Origin: Sphingomonas_L flavalba_A | Lineage (GTDB): Bacteria; Pseudomonadota; Alphaproteobacteria; Sphingomonadales; Sphingomonadaceae | Assembly (NCBI RefSeq): GCF_047553045.1 | Contig: NZ_CP180208.1 | Coordinates: 1,550,001 to 1,614,000 of the forward strand | Length of the DNA: 64,000 nucleotides | Reading direction: 5' to 3' | Part shown: positions 42,789 to 51,023 of the stretch, piece by piece | How positions within the stretch are numbered: the first letter of the stretch is position 1 | How the letters are laid out: each line of letters begins with the position of its first letter | The notes under the pieces: model-generated | Told to the model about the DNA's origin: nothing | The model's database searches: none | The model's input: the letters and a program-made list of their open reading frames with translations, nothing else | Made by a program: the position numbers and the translations under genes

Positions 42789-44246
42789 TCAGCTTGTCGG
42801 GTAATTCGGGGCTTCGCGGGTGATCGAGACATCATGGACATGGCTTTCCCGCAAACCGGCGTTGGTGATGCGGACGAACTTCGCGCGCTGCTGAAGGTCG
42901 GCGATGGTCTTCGCGCCGGTATAGCCCATGGCCGCCTTCACGCCGCCGACCAGTTGATGGATCACGTCGCGGGTCGGCCCCTTGTAAGGCACCTGCCCCT
43001 CGATCCCTTCGGGCACCAGCTTCATCTGGTCCTTGATGTCCTGCTGGAAATAGCGGTCGGCCGAGCCGCGCGCCATCGCGCCGACCGAGCCCATGCCGCG
43101 ATAGGATTTATAGGCGCGGCCCTGATAGATGAAGGTTTCGCCCGGCGCTTCCTCCGTCCCGGCCAGCATCGAGCCAAGCATCACGCTCGACGCGCCGGCG
43201 GCCAGCGCCTTGGCGATGTCGCCGGACGAGCGGATGCCGCCGTCGGCGATGACCGGCACCCCGGATTTGCGCGCTTCCGCCGCCGACTCGACCACTGCCG
43301 ACAGCTGCGGTACGCCAACACCGGCGACGACGCGCGTGGTGCAGATGGAGCCGGGCCCGATGCCGACCTTGATGCCGTCCGCCCCAGCGTCGATCAGCGC
43401 GCGCGTCGCCTCCGCCGTCGCGACATTGCCGGCGACGATCTGGACGGTGTTGGACAGGCGCTTGATCCGCTCGACCGCAGCCGAGACCAGCTTGGAATGG
43501 CCATGGGCGGTATCGACGACGATCAGGTCGCAGCCGGCGTCGATCAGCGCCTCCGTCCGTTCGAAGCCGGAATCGCCGACGGTGGTCGCGGCGGCAACGC
43601 GCAGCCGGCCGGACGCATCCTTGGTCGCGCTGGGATAGGTGACCGCCTTTTCGATATCCTTGACCGTAATCAGGCCGATGCAGCGATAGGCGTCGTCGAC
43701 GACCAGCAGCTTCTCGATCCGCCGCTGGTGGAGCAGGCGGCGCGCCTCGTCATGGCTGGCATGAGCGGGGACAGTGGCGAGATTGTCGCGGGTCATCAGT
43801 TCCGACACCGGCTGGCGCGGATTTTCGGCGAAGCGGACGTCGCGGTTGGTGAGGATACCGACCAGCCGGCCGTCCTTTTCCACCACCGGGATGCCGGAAA
43901 TCTGGTGATCGGTCATCAGCGTGCGGGCTTCGGCCAGCGTCTGCTGCGGGGCGATGGTGATCGGGTTGACGACCATGCCCGATTCGAAACGCTTGACCTG
44001 GCGGACGGCGGCCGCCTGCTGTTCGACCGACAGGTTACGGTGGAGAACGCCAAGGCCGCCGAGCTGGGCCATGACGATCGCCATGTCCGCTTCGGTCACC
44101 GTATCCATCGCCGAGGACAGCACCGGGATGTTCAACCCGATCTCGCGCGTCACCTGGGTGCGGGTGTCCGCTTGGCTTGGCAACACTTCCGATTCACCGG
44201 GCCGGAGGAGGACGTCGTCGAACGTAAGGCCCAGTTGAATATCCAT
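42789..44246 (-). CDS. guaB: Inosine-5'-monophosphate dehydrogenase
   Basis: A 485-residue IMPDH that makes XMP from IMP, the committed step to GMP. It has the N-terminal TFDDVLLRPGESEVLP, tandem CBS domains (about 95-215), and the catalytic loop IGPGSICTTRVVAGVGVPQ with the active-site Cys. The flap has the Arg/Tyr-type end (YRGMGSVGAMARGS). The first gene of a guaB / RsmB-like / TPR transcript, divergent from the SPFH gene. Confidence 0.97.
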   Translation of the reverse strand: MDIQLGLTFDDVLLRPGESEVLPSQADTRTQVTREIGLNIPVLSSAMDTVTEADMAIVMAQLGGLGVLHRNLSVEQQAAAVRQVKRFESGMVVNPITIAPQQTLAEARTLMTDHQISGIPVVEKDGRLVGILTNRDVRFAENPRQPVSELMTRDNLATVPAHASHDEARRLLHQRRIEKLLVVDDAYRCIGLITVKDIEKAVTYPSATKDASGRLRVAAATTVGDSGFERTEALIDAGCDLIVVDTAHGHSKLVSAAVERIKRLSNTVQIVAGNVATAEATRALIDAGADGIKVGIGPGSICTTRVVAGVGVPQLSAVVESAAEARKSGVPVIADGGIRSSGDIAKALAAGASSVMLGSMLAGTEEAPGETFIYQGRAYKSYRGMGSVGAMARGSADRYFQQDIKDQMKLVPEGIEGQVPYKGPTRDVIHQLVGGVKAAMGYTGAKTIADLQQRAKFVRITNAGLRESHVHDVSITREAPNYPTS

Positions 44247-44385
44247 CGGAGTGCGCGCTGCCCTTTAGTTATGTGTTGAGGCGCGCCATGTAACCATTGG
44301 CGGGGGCGCGCGCCAGCCCTCGATTCCGCTTGGGCGCGGGCAAGACAGCGCCTAGGCTGCATATTGTCGAACGGAGGAGAAACCC

Positions 44386-45372
44386 ATGGCCGCTACCGCC
44401 GCCCTGTTCATCGTCGTGCTGGTGCTGTTCTATCTGGCGAGCAGCATCAAGATCGTCCGCCAGGGATACCAGTACACGATCGAGCATTTCGGCCGCTTCA
44501 CCGCGGTCGCCCGGCCGGGGTTCAACTTCTTCCCCGCGTTTTTCTACCGCGTCGGGCGGCGGGTGAACATGATGGAGCAGGTGCTCGACATTCCCGGGCA
44601 GGAGATCATCACCCGCGACAACGCGATGGTGTCGACCGACGGCGTCGTGTTCTTTCAGGTGCTCGATGCCGCCAAGGCCGCCTATGAGGTGTCCGATCTG
44701 TACAACGCGATCCTCAACCTGGTGACCACCAACCTGCGCACGGTGATGGGGTCGATGGACCTGGATGAGACGCTGTCGAAGCGCGACGAGATCAATGCCC
44801 GGCTGCTTGGCGTCGTCGACCACGCGACCGAGGCGTGGGGCGTCAAGATTACCCGCGTCGAGGTGAAGGACATTCGCCCCCCCGCCGACATCGTCAACGC
44901 GATGGCCCGGCAGATGAAGGCCGAACGCGAGAAGCGGGCGTCCATTCTGGAAGCGGAAGGCTCGCGCGCGTCCGAGATCCTGCGCGCCGAAGGGCAGAAG
45001 CAGTCGCAGATCCTGCAAGCGGAAGGGCGGCGCGAGTCGGCGTTCCGCGATGCCGAGGCGCGCGAGCGCGAGGCGGAAGCGGAAGCCAAGGCAACACAGA
45101 TGGTGTCCGACGCGATCGCCGGGGGCAACGCGCAGGCGATCAATTACTTCATCGCCCAGAAATATGTCGAGGCGGTCAGCCAGTTCGCGACGTCGCCCAA
45201 CGCCAAGACGATATTGTTCCCGGTCGAGGCGACCCAGTTGATCGGCACGCTTGGCGGCATCGGCGAACTGGCCAAGGACGCGATCGGCGGAGCGCAGGCG
45301 GTGGCCAAGCCGGCAGCCAAGGCGAGCGGCACCGTGGTCCGTCGCCCCGGCCCGTTCGAAACGCAGGGCTGA
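44386..45372 (+). CDS. SPFH/Band 7 membrane protein (QmcA/stomatin-like)
   Basis: A 328-residue protein with one N-terminal membrane helix (about 3-20) and an SPFH domain (VRQGYQYTIEHFGRFTAVARPG; VDHATEAWGVKITRVEVKDIRPP). A long Glu/Ala/Arg-rich coiled coil follows (about 180-245). QmcA-like proteins form rings in membrane microdomains and are usually paired with an NfeD protein, as here. CGGAGGAG precedes the ATG. The family may regulate membrane proteases such as FtsH; the role here is unproven. Confidence 0.88.
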   Translation: MAATAALFIVVLVLFYLASSIKIVRQGYQYTIEHFGRFTAVARPGFNFFPAFFYRVGRRVNMMEQVLDIPGQEIITRDNAMVSTDGVVFFQVLDAAKAAYEVSDLYNAILNLVTTNLRTVMGSMDLDETLSKRDEINARLLGVVDHATEAWGVKITRVEVKDIRPPADIVNAMARQMKAEREKRASILEAEGSRASEILRAEGQKQSQILQAEGRRESAFRDAEAREREAEAEAKATQMVSDAIAGGNAQAINYFIAQKYVEAVSQFATSPNAKTILFPVEATQLIGTLGGIGELAKDAIGGAQAVAKPAAKASGTVVRRPGPFETQG

Positions 45373-45374
45373 CG

Positions 45375-45824
45375 ATGGATATTCAGCCGGGCTGGCTTTG
45401 GATGATCCTGGCGGTGGCGCTGGCCGCCGCCGAGCTGGCGCTGCCGGGCGTCTACCTGGTCTGGTTCGCGGCGGCGGCGGCGGTCGCCGGGCTGACGACG
45501 CTGATCTTCGAACCGTCGGCGACCGCGCAGTTTCTGGTCTTTGCCGCCGGCGCCGTTGTCGCGGTGATTGCCGGGCGATCCTGGTATGTCGCCAACCCGA
45601 TCGAATCGAGCGACCCGCTGCTGAACGACCGAGTCGCGCGGCTGATCGGCAGAACCGTCATCGTCGAAACGGCGATTGCCGGCGGCGAAGGGCGCGTGCA
45701 GGTCGGCGACGGCGCATGGTCGGCGCGCGGACCGGACGCCCCCGCCGGCGCGCGGATGCGCGTCGTGGGGGTCGACGATGGCGTGTTGATCGTCGAAGCG
45801 GAACCGGCGCTCCCGCCGGCGTAA
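45375..45824 (+). CDS. NfeD-family membrane protein
   Basis: A 149-residue protein with hydrophobic segments at about 6-44 and 50-66 and a C-terminal OB-fold domain (LIGRTVIVETAIAGGEGRVQVGDGAW, ending MRVVGVDDGVLIVE). It starts two bases after the SPFH stop. Family members partner with stomatin-like proteins. Confidence 0.88.
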   Translation: MDIQPGWLWMILAVALAAAELALPGVYLVWFAAAAAVAGLTTLIFEPSATAQFLVFAAGAVVAVIAGRSWYVANPIESSDPLLNDRVARLIGRTVIVETAIAGGEGRVQVGDGAWSARGPDAPAGARMRVVGVDDGVLIVEAEPALPPA

Positions 45825-45933
45825 ACCGACCCCAGCGCGCGCCCTTCCGAGGACGCCGGGGCATCGCCGAGCATCAGGGTAGCAGGAGGATGGCGGGGGC
45901 TTCGCCGAACGCGGGCCGCCGCCCGGCTATGGC

Positions 45934-46284
45934 TCAGCCCTTGCCGAACAGCCCCTTGGCGAAGCCGGCGATGTCGTTCAGCGGATTGCCGTCGCCGTCG
46001 CGGTCGAGCAGTCCACCAAGCTTGCCGACAATACCGTTCACGTCCGTCTCGCCAAGCTGGCTGGCCAGCGCCGGCAGCAGCGCCTGAAGCTTCGCGATAT
46101 CGATCCCGGTTTCGGCCGCGGCACCTGCGGCAGCGGCGCCGGCATCCGTCCCGCCCTGCGCCAGACGGCCAAGCATCGATTCGCCGCCAATCTTCAGATC
46201 GTCGACCGACAGGCCGACCTGCCCGGCGAGCGCCGCCAGATCGATACCGCCCGCCTTGCCCAGAAGGCCATCCAACAATCCCAT
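45934..46284 (-). CDS. YidB/DUF937-like protein
   Basis: A 116-residue protein: MGLLDGLLGKAGGIDLAALA, then Gly-rich helical repeats, LGGLLDRDGDGNPLNDIAGF and a KGLFGKG end. The DGDGNPLND segment resembles a calcium-binding loop. Such small proteins of the DUF937 group are common and uncharacterised. GGAG seven bases before the ATG supports the start. It is alone, convergent with NfeD across about 110 bases, in which I see nothing. Confidence 0.7.
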   Translation of the reverse strand: MGLLDGLLGKAGGIDLAALAGQVGLSVDDLKIGGESMLGRLAQGGTDAGAAAAGAAAETGIDIAKLQALLPALASQLGETDVNGIVGKLGGLLDRDGDGNPLNDIAGFAKGLFGKG

Positions 46285-46360
46285 ATCGCTACTCCAATTT
46301 CGGCCGGCCCGAACCAAGCCGCCCCCGAACCTAACCGCTCCCGCCCGGCGGCGGTAGCCT

Positions 46361-47068
46361 TCAGTCGTCCAAGAGTTGCCGGAAGATCGCCGCATCGACC
46401 AGCAGCAGCACTACCGACACCGCCGCGCCGAACGATGCGTCGACCAGCGCAAGCAGGAAGGCGGCGACCGGCCCCTTGGCAAGCAGCAGCACGACCGCGC
46501 CCAACGTCCACACCGCGGCGGTAACGATCAACGTGCCGAGCACGCGGACAAGGGCAAGCAGCGCCAGTATCCGCCAGCCATTGCCGTCGCTCAGTCGCCA
46601 GGCGCGGCGCAGCGCCTCCATCGGGTCCGACAGCCGGCCCGAAACCAGCGCCGGCTGGGCAAGGGCGAGCCGGCCAACGAGATAGAGACCGGGAATGATG
46701 AACAGCAGGAAGCCGCCGAGCCAGATCATCCCGACCAGCAGATTGAGCACCACAAACCACGGCAGCCGGCGCAGCCCCTCGCGCAGCGCTTCGGCGACGG
46801 TTGGCCGGTTGGCGTCGAGCAGCAAGGCGAAAATCGTCGCCTGCCCGTAGCTGGTGACCAGCGCGGCGAGGAACAGCTTGCCACCGTGCAATTCCATATA
46901 GGCAGTCAGCCGTTCGGCCAGCGCGCCCCCGGCCGGCATCGGCGCGAACAGTTCCAGCAGCAGCGCGGGCAGCAGCAGGAACATGCCGGCGATCGCCAGC
47001 AGCAATTCGGCGTGGTTGCGCCCGAGCGCCACCGCATCGTTCCACGCCTTGCCTGTGTCGAGCCTCAC
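46361..47068 (-). CDS. Multi-spanning membrane protein, GPDPase-membrane-domain-like
   Basis: A 235-residue protein with about six hydrophobic helices (for example ELLLAIAGMFLLLPALLLEL, WFVVLNLLVGMIWLGGFLLF and ILALLALVRVLGTLIVTAA). The repeated pattern PAEALRRAWRLSDGN (here PMEALRRAWRLSDGNGWRI) is typical of membrane proteins of the glycerophosphoryl-diester-phosphodiesterase membrane-domain type; function unknown. GTG at 47068 is preceded by GGAGAG. It is divergent from lipB. Confidence 0.75.
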   Translation of the reverse strand: MRLDTGKAWNDAVALGRNHAELLLAIAGMFLLLPALLLELFAPMPAGGALAERLTAYMELHGGKLFLAALVTSYGQATIFALLLDANRPTVAEALREGLRRLPWFVVLNLLVGMIWLGGFLLFIIPGLYLVGRLALAQPALVSGRLSDPMEALRRAWRLSDGNGWRILALLALVRVLGTLIVTAAVWTLGAVVLLLAKGPVAAFLLALVDASFGAAVSVVLLLVDAAIFRQLLDD

Positions 47069-47210
47069 GTGCCACTCTCCCGTCCAACGCCCCGCCCTGC
47101 TACACGGCGCGGGGCGGGTTCCACAACGGGCTGCACGCGGAGGGCGCCATTTCGGTGAATACGGCCAATCTGGTGAATGCGGCGATGACGATAACGGCAG
47201 GGGTTCGGAA

Positions 47211-47870
47211 GTGATCGACGGCATCGAATGGCAGGTCGCCGACGCGCCGGTGCCCTACCCGGACGCGGTGGCCGACATGGAAGCGCGCGCCGCCGCGATC
47301 AGCGACGGGAACGCCGCCGAGCGGATCTGGCTGCTTGAGCACCCGCCGCTTTACACCGCCGGCACCAGCGCCGAGGCGAGCGACCTGATCGACCCGCGTT
47401 TCCCGGTATTCGAAAGCGGGCGCGGCGGGCGTTACACCTATCACGGCCCCGGCCAGCGGGTCGCCTATGTTCAGCTCGACCTTGGCATGCGCGGACGCGA
47501 CGTGCGCGCCTATGTCCACGCGCTGGAAGCGTGGGTGATCTCTGCCCTCGGCGCGCTCGGCGTAGCCTCCCGCCGGGTCGACGGCCGGGTCGGCATCTGG
47601 ACCGACGATCATGGCGCGGAGGCCAAGATCGGCGCGATCGGTGTCCGAATCCGCCGCTGGGTCACCCTGCACGGCGTATCGATCAACGTCGCGCCCGATC
47701 TTGGGCATTTCGGCGGCATCGTGCCGTGCGGGCTGGCCGAATTTCCGGTCACCAGCCTCGCCGCTCTGGGCAACCCGGCGGGCATGGCAGCGCTCGACGC
47801 CGCGCTGGCGAACGCGCTCCCCGAATTCATCGCCGCGCTTGGCCACCGCAGAGATTCCCTTGAGAGATGA
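47211..47870 (+). CDS. lipB: Octanoyltransferase LipB
   Basis: A 219-residue enzyme that moves octanoate from acyl carrier protein to lipoyl domains, the first step of lipoate synthesis. RYTYHGPGQRVAYVQLDL is the substrate loop. Lys139 (AKIGAIGVR) and Cys173 (GIVPCGL) form the catalytic pair at family positions. GTG at 47211 is the start. The gene stands alone and is divergent from the membrane protein gene. Confidence 0.95.
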   Translation: MIDGIEWQVADAPVPYPDAVADMEARAAAISDGNAAERIWLLEHPPLYTAGTSAEASDLIDPRFPVFESGRGGRYTYHGPGQRVAYVQLDLGMRGRDVRAYVHALEAWVISALGALGVASRRVDGRVGIWTDDHGAEAKIGAIGVRIRRWVTLHGVSINVAPDLGHFGGIVPCGLAEFPVTSLAALGNPAGMAALDAALANALPEFIAALGHRRDSLER

Positions 47871-47957
47871 CGGTTTTATGTCTAGAGTCGCGATTGATTT
47901 GGTTGTTCATAGGGCCAGTTAAGCCGGCCAAATCACTACAAAATTAGGGAGTTTTCA

Positions 47958-48218
47958 ATGCGCGACCTTCTTTCGAAGCTGACGACGGGTGCTCTTGTCG
48001 CCGGCGCGGCCCTGCTGGTTTCGGCCTGCGGCGGCACTGAACCCGCCAGCACCGTCGACAACAGCGCGGTGACCGACCTGAACGCCGTCGAGCCGGCCGG
48101 CGAGATCACCGACAACATGACCGCTGTCGACGGCACGATCGGCAACGAAGCGGTCGCCACCGACGCGGCCGCCCCGGCAGCCAACGAGGCCGTCGCGAAC
48201 GACGCGGCGGCGCAGTAA
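47958..48218 (+). CDS. Small Ala/Asn-rich lipoprotein
   Basis: An 86-residue protein with a lipoprotein signal (lipobox VSAC, Cys24), followed by a low-complexity tail rich in Ala, Asn, Asp and Thr (NEAVATDAAAPAANEAVAND). No other domain. AGGGAG precedes the start at 47958. The gene has its own terminator. It is probably a surface or periplasmic lipoprotein; the role is unknown. Confidence 0.7.
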   Translation: MRDLLSKLTTGALVAGAALLVSACGGTEPASTVDNSAVTDLNAVEPAGEITDNMTAVDGTIGNEAVATDAAAPAANEAVANDAAAQ

Positions 48219-48239
48219 TTTCGTCGCTTGCGATGAACG

Positions 48240-48267
48240 GGCCGTCCGGGGAACCGGGCGGCCTTTT
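48240..48267 (+). terminator. Rho-independent terminator after the small lipoprotein
   Basis: A ten-pair stem with one G-U pair (GGCCGTCCGG with CCGGGCGGCC), a GGAA tetraloop and four T, 21 bases after the lipoprotein stop. Confidence 0.85.
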
Positions 48268-48343
48268 CATATCCGCGCTATCAAGGATTGAGGCTGGCGC
48301 GAAACATCCTTAATCAGGCAGCACAGGTTTGCGGAGGAGTGGG

Positions 48344-49015
48344 ATGGCGGTTTCGACTGGATGGCGCGCTGCCCTGGCGGCGGCAAGCGCGGGCCTGGTG
48401 GCGGTGCCGACGGCGGCGCCGGCCAATTTCTTCTGGAAATCGCCGGACCTGAGCGGTGCCCCGGTCCGCGGGGACGAACCGGAACTGCACAACCCGCTAC
48501 CCGGCGCGACCCCGGCGGAGTTGCAGGCATCGCTGGTCTGGATGCTGCGCGCCGGGCTGAATGTCGGCGCGCTCCAGTGCCAGTTCGATCCGACGCTGCT
48601 CGCCAATGTCCAGTACAACCATGTGATCGATTATCACCGGGTCGAGCTGGGCAAGGCGTACCAGACGCTGGAAGGTTATTTCAAACGCACGAAGAAGCCG
48701 CTGAAGGTGGCCCAGAACGCGTTCGACCAATATGGCACACGAACCTATTCGCGCTTTTCGACGGTGTCGTCGCAATACACTTTCTGCGAAACGGTCAGCA
48801 AGATCGGGCGCACCGCGCTGTTCGTGCCAAAGGGGCAGTTCCACCTCGTCGCCGAAAAATATCTGAGCGAATTGCGCAACAGCCTGAACCGCCACGGCGA
48901 ACAGCGTTTCACATACCAGATCCTGCCGATCGTTACCCCGATGCCGCCGCTGGACGACAAATGCTGGGGCAAGAAGGGCGAACTCGACACCCGCCGCTGC
49001 CCGTTCGCGTTCTGA
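48344..49015 (+). CDS. Exported hypothetical protein
   Basis: A 223-residue protein with a signal peptide (about 1-27, ending AAPANF). The mature part has a Trp/Phe start (FWKSPDLSG), a helical block (LQASLVWMLRAGLNVGALQCQFDPTLL) and Cys residues (ALQCQF, FCETV, DKCWG, RRCPF) that could form disulfides. I recognise no named family. GGAGGAG five bases before the ATG at 48344 fixes the start. It is convergent with queE with no gap between stop codons. Confidence 0.7.
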   Translation: MAVSTGWRAALAAASAGLVAVPTAAPANFFWKSPDLSGAPVRGDEPELHNPLPGATPAELQASLVWMLRAGLNVGALQCQFDPTLLANVQYNHVIDYHRVELGKAYQTLEGYFKRTKKPLKVAQNAFDQYGTRTYSRFSTVSSQYTFCETVSKIGRTALFVPKGQFHLVAEKYLSELRNSLNRHGEQRFTYQILPIVTPMPPLDDKCWGKKGELDTRRCPFAF

Positions 49016-49648
49016 TCAGCGCAGGCCGAGCAGCTTGTGCGCCTGTACCGTCAGGCGCCAGCGCGGGCGCGCCATGACCAATGCGATGGCGGCGGCGCGG
49101 GCCGCCGCGCCATCGGCACAATCCATCGGCTGGACCAGGAAATGGTCGAAGGCCCAGCTTTCGAGCCGGGCGATGTCGGTTTCCGGCTGCGGCCAGACCA
49201 GCTTCAGCTCGTTGCCGCTGGTCTGAACGATGGCTGTCCCCGCCTTGGGGCTGACGCAGATCCAGTCGATGCCGGGCGGCGCGGCGATGGTGCCGTTGGT
49301 TTCGACCGCAATCGTGAAGCCGGCGGCGTGGAGCGCGTCAACCAGCACCGCGTCGACCTGGAGCAGCGGTTCCCCGCCGGTCAGCACGCAATAAGCCCCT
49401 GCCCTGTCGGCGCCCCACAGCCGAAGCGCCGCCGCCGCCAGTGCGCCCGCGTCGGCGAAACGCCCGCCGCCATCGCCATCGACGCCGACAAAATCCGTAT
49501 CGCAGAACTGGCATTGCGCGGTGGCGCGGTCCGCCTCTCGCCCGCTCCACAGGTTGCAGCCGGCGAAGCGGACGAATACCGCGCGGCGCCCGGCCTGCAC
49601 CCCCTCCCCCTGCAGGGTCAGGAACATCTCCTTGACCGCATAGCTCAC
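49016..49648 (-). CDS. queE: 7-carboxy-7-deazaguanine synthase
   Basis: A 210-residue radical SAM enzyme of queuosine synthesis that ring-contracts carboxytetrahydropterin. The CX14CX2C form of the cluster motif (Cys31, Cys46, Cys49) is special to QueE. LTGGEPLLQ and VETNGTI are the substrate-side motifs. Its ATG overlaps the queC stop, so the two are coupled. Confidence 0.93.
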   Translation of the reverse strand: MSYAVKEMFLTLQGEGVQAGRRAVFVRFAGCNLWSGREADRATAQCQFCDTDFVGVDGDGGGRFADAGALAAAALRLWGADRAGAYCVLTGGEPLLQVDAVLVDALHAAGFTIAVETNGTIAAPPGIDWICVSPKAGTAIVQTSGNELKLVWPQPETDIARLESWAFDHFLVQPMDCADGAAARAAAIALVMARPRWRLTVQAHKLLGLR

Positions 49649-50337
49649 GGTCGCGCGGCGTAGACGGTCGGGTCGGGCAGCCCGGCCGCATCGAACCCGG
49701 CGCTGCGCAGGCGGCAGCTATCGCACAGGCCGCAATGGCGGCCGTCGGGCGTCGGATCATAGCAGGACCAGCTCTGCCCGGCGTCGAGGCCGAGCCGGGC
49801 CGCCTCCGCCGCGATTTCCGCCTTGCTCATATGCTGTAGCGGCGCGCGGATGCGGAACGGGTCCCCCTCCACCCCGGCACGGGTTGCCAGTTCCGCCAGC
49901 CGCTCGAAGCCGGCGACAAATTCCGGCCGGCAATCGGGGTAGCCGGAATAATCGACCGCGTTGACGCCGACATACAGGTCGCGGGCGCCCGCCGCCTCCG
50001 CCCAGCCGAGCGCCAGCGACAGGAAGATCGTGTTGCGCGCCGGGACATAGGTGGCGGGGATGACCCCGTCCCGCACCCCGTCTTTCGGCACCGCGATCGC
50101 GTCGGTCAGCGCCGATCCGCCGAACGCGCGCAGGTCGATCGGCAGCACGATATGGCGTTCGACGCCGACCATCGCCGCAACACGATGAGCGGCGGCGATT
50201 TCCACAGCGTGGCGCTGATTATAGTCGATGGTCAGCGCGAGAACGGCAAAGCCTTCCTCGCGCGCGCGGCCGGCGCAGACCATCGAGTCAAGGCCGCCGG
50301 ACAGCAGGACGACGGCACGCTTGGGATTTCGGATCAT
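49645..50337 (-). CDS. queC: 7-cyano-7-deazaguanine synthase
   Basis: A 230-residue ATP-dependent PP-loop enzyme that converts the nitrile precursor to preQ0. It has VVLLSGGLDSMVC (PP loop), LTIDYNQRHAVEI and the zinc-binding Cys cluster CYDPTPDGRHCGLCDSC. It forms an operon with queE. I looked for a preQ1 riboswitch in the 180 bases upstream and did not see one. Confidence 0.95.
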   Translation of the reverse strand: MIRNPKRAVVLLSGGLDSMVCAGRAREEGFAVLALTIDYNQRHAVEIAAAHRVAAMVGVERHIVLPIDLRAFGGSALTDAIAVPKDGVRDGVIPATYVPARNTIFLSLALGWAEAAGARDLYVGVNAVDYSGYPDCRPEFVAGFERLAELATRAGVEGDPFRIRAPLQHMSKAEIAAEAARLGLDAGQSWSCYDPTPDGRHCGLCDSCRLRSAGFDAAGLPDPTVYAARP

Positions 50338-50382
50338 GACAGCGGCGGCTACCGCTCCGCCAGCGCCGGCGCAAGGGCGGGC

Positions 50383-50411
50383 AAAAGAAGGGCCGCCAAT
50401 GAAAGCGGCCC
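50383..50411 (-). terminator. Terminator after the DUF3617-like gene
   Basis: On the minus strand GGGCCGC and GCGGCCC pair around an eight-base loop and are followed by TTCTTTT. It is about 105 bases after the DUF3617-like stop and in front of queC. A second small hairpin (AGGCCGTTGCGGCCT) lies just beyond, at about 50417-50431. Confidence 0.55.
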
Positions 50412-50446
50412 GAGGAAGGCCGTTGCGGCCTGGTTAGGAGGAAGCT

Positions 50447-50503
50447 GTGCCGGCAGGCGGCACGGCACACGGTGTAGCGCTGAAATGGTCAATCAAGCGT
50501 TAA
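50447..50503 (+). CDS. Possible 18-residue leader-type peptide
   Basis: GTG at 50447, with AGGAGG five bases before it, opens an 18-codon frame (VPAGGTAHGVALKWSIKR) ended by TAA. The only support is the strong ribosome binding site and lack of another gene on this stretch. It is antisense to the leader of queC. It may be chance. Confidence 0.2.
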   Translation: MPAGGTAHGVALKWSIKR

Positions 50504-50515
50504 CGCCATCGGCGT

Positions 50516-50947
50516 TCAACAGGCGCCGACCCGACGCGCCTCGTAACGCATATTGAACGGCGCGTTGGCGGAAATGCCTTGCGAACTGATGTCGAGCAGG
50601 CGGCTGGTCTCGACCTTGATCGTCGTGCGACCATGGCCGTTGCCGGGGCAGGTATAGTGAACCGTCGCGCTTGCCGGCTGATCGTCGATGACGAAACGGG
50701 TGCAATTGGAGCCGGGATGCTGAACCTGGAGCAGGCTTGCCGCCTCGGCGATGCAGATGCTGCGCGCCGGGCCGACCCCGTCATAGGGTTTCAATTGCCA
50801 GCGGCCCGGTTCGACCGAGGCGAGCGCTTTCAGCCGCGCCACCGGCTGCGGCGCCACGGCAAGCGCCGCCGCGCCGCCGGACAACGGCGACAGGATCAAC
50901 AGCGCTTCAAGAACAATCGACGATGTCAGCTTCACAATCTCACCCAC
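50516..50947 (-). CDS. Exported DUF3617-like protein
   Basis: A 143-residue protein with a hydrophobic signal segment (about 10-31), then PGRWQLKPYDG, CIAEAASLLQVQHPGSNC, HYTCPGNGHGRTTIKVETSRLLDI and a final Cys. The DUF3617 pattern (PGxW, then Cys/Asn-containing beta strands) fits. Function unknown; periplasmic. A GTG five codons in is an alternative start. Confidence 0.7.
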   Translation of the reverse strand: MGEIVKLTSSIVLEALLILSPLSGGAAALAVAPQPVARLKALASVEPGRWQLKPYDGVGPARSICIAEAASLLQVQHPGSNCTRFVIDDQPASATVHYTCPGNGHGRTTIKVETSRLLDISSQGISANAPFNMRYEARRVGAC

Positions 50948-51023
50948 ATGGCCCCACCCGCGCGGACGACCTGCGCATTAGACGGAACTGGTTACGATAG
51001 CGTTCCGTACAATGCCGCACTGC

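Noticed and set aside
41676..44279. An 867-codon open frame on the plus strand
   Set aside because: It is antisense to the RsmB-like gene and guaB, both fully supported by motifs; the translated sequence is Arg/Gly/Asp-rich without homology.
50338..50515. PreQ1 riboswitch ahead of queC
   Set aside because: No preQ1 aptamer-like pattern was visible; the hairpins there look like a terminator of the upstream gene.
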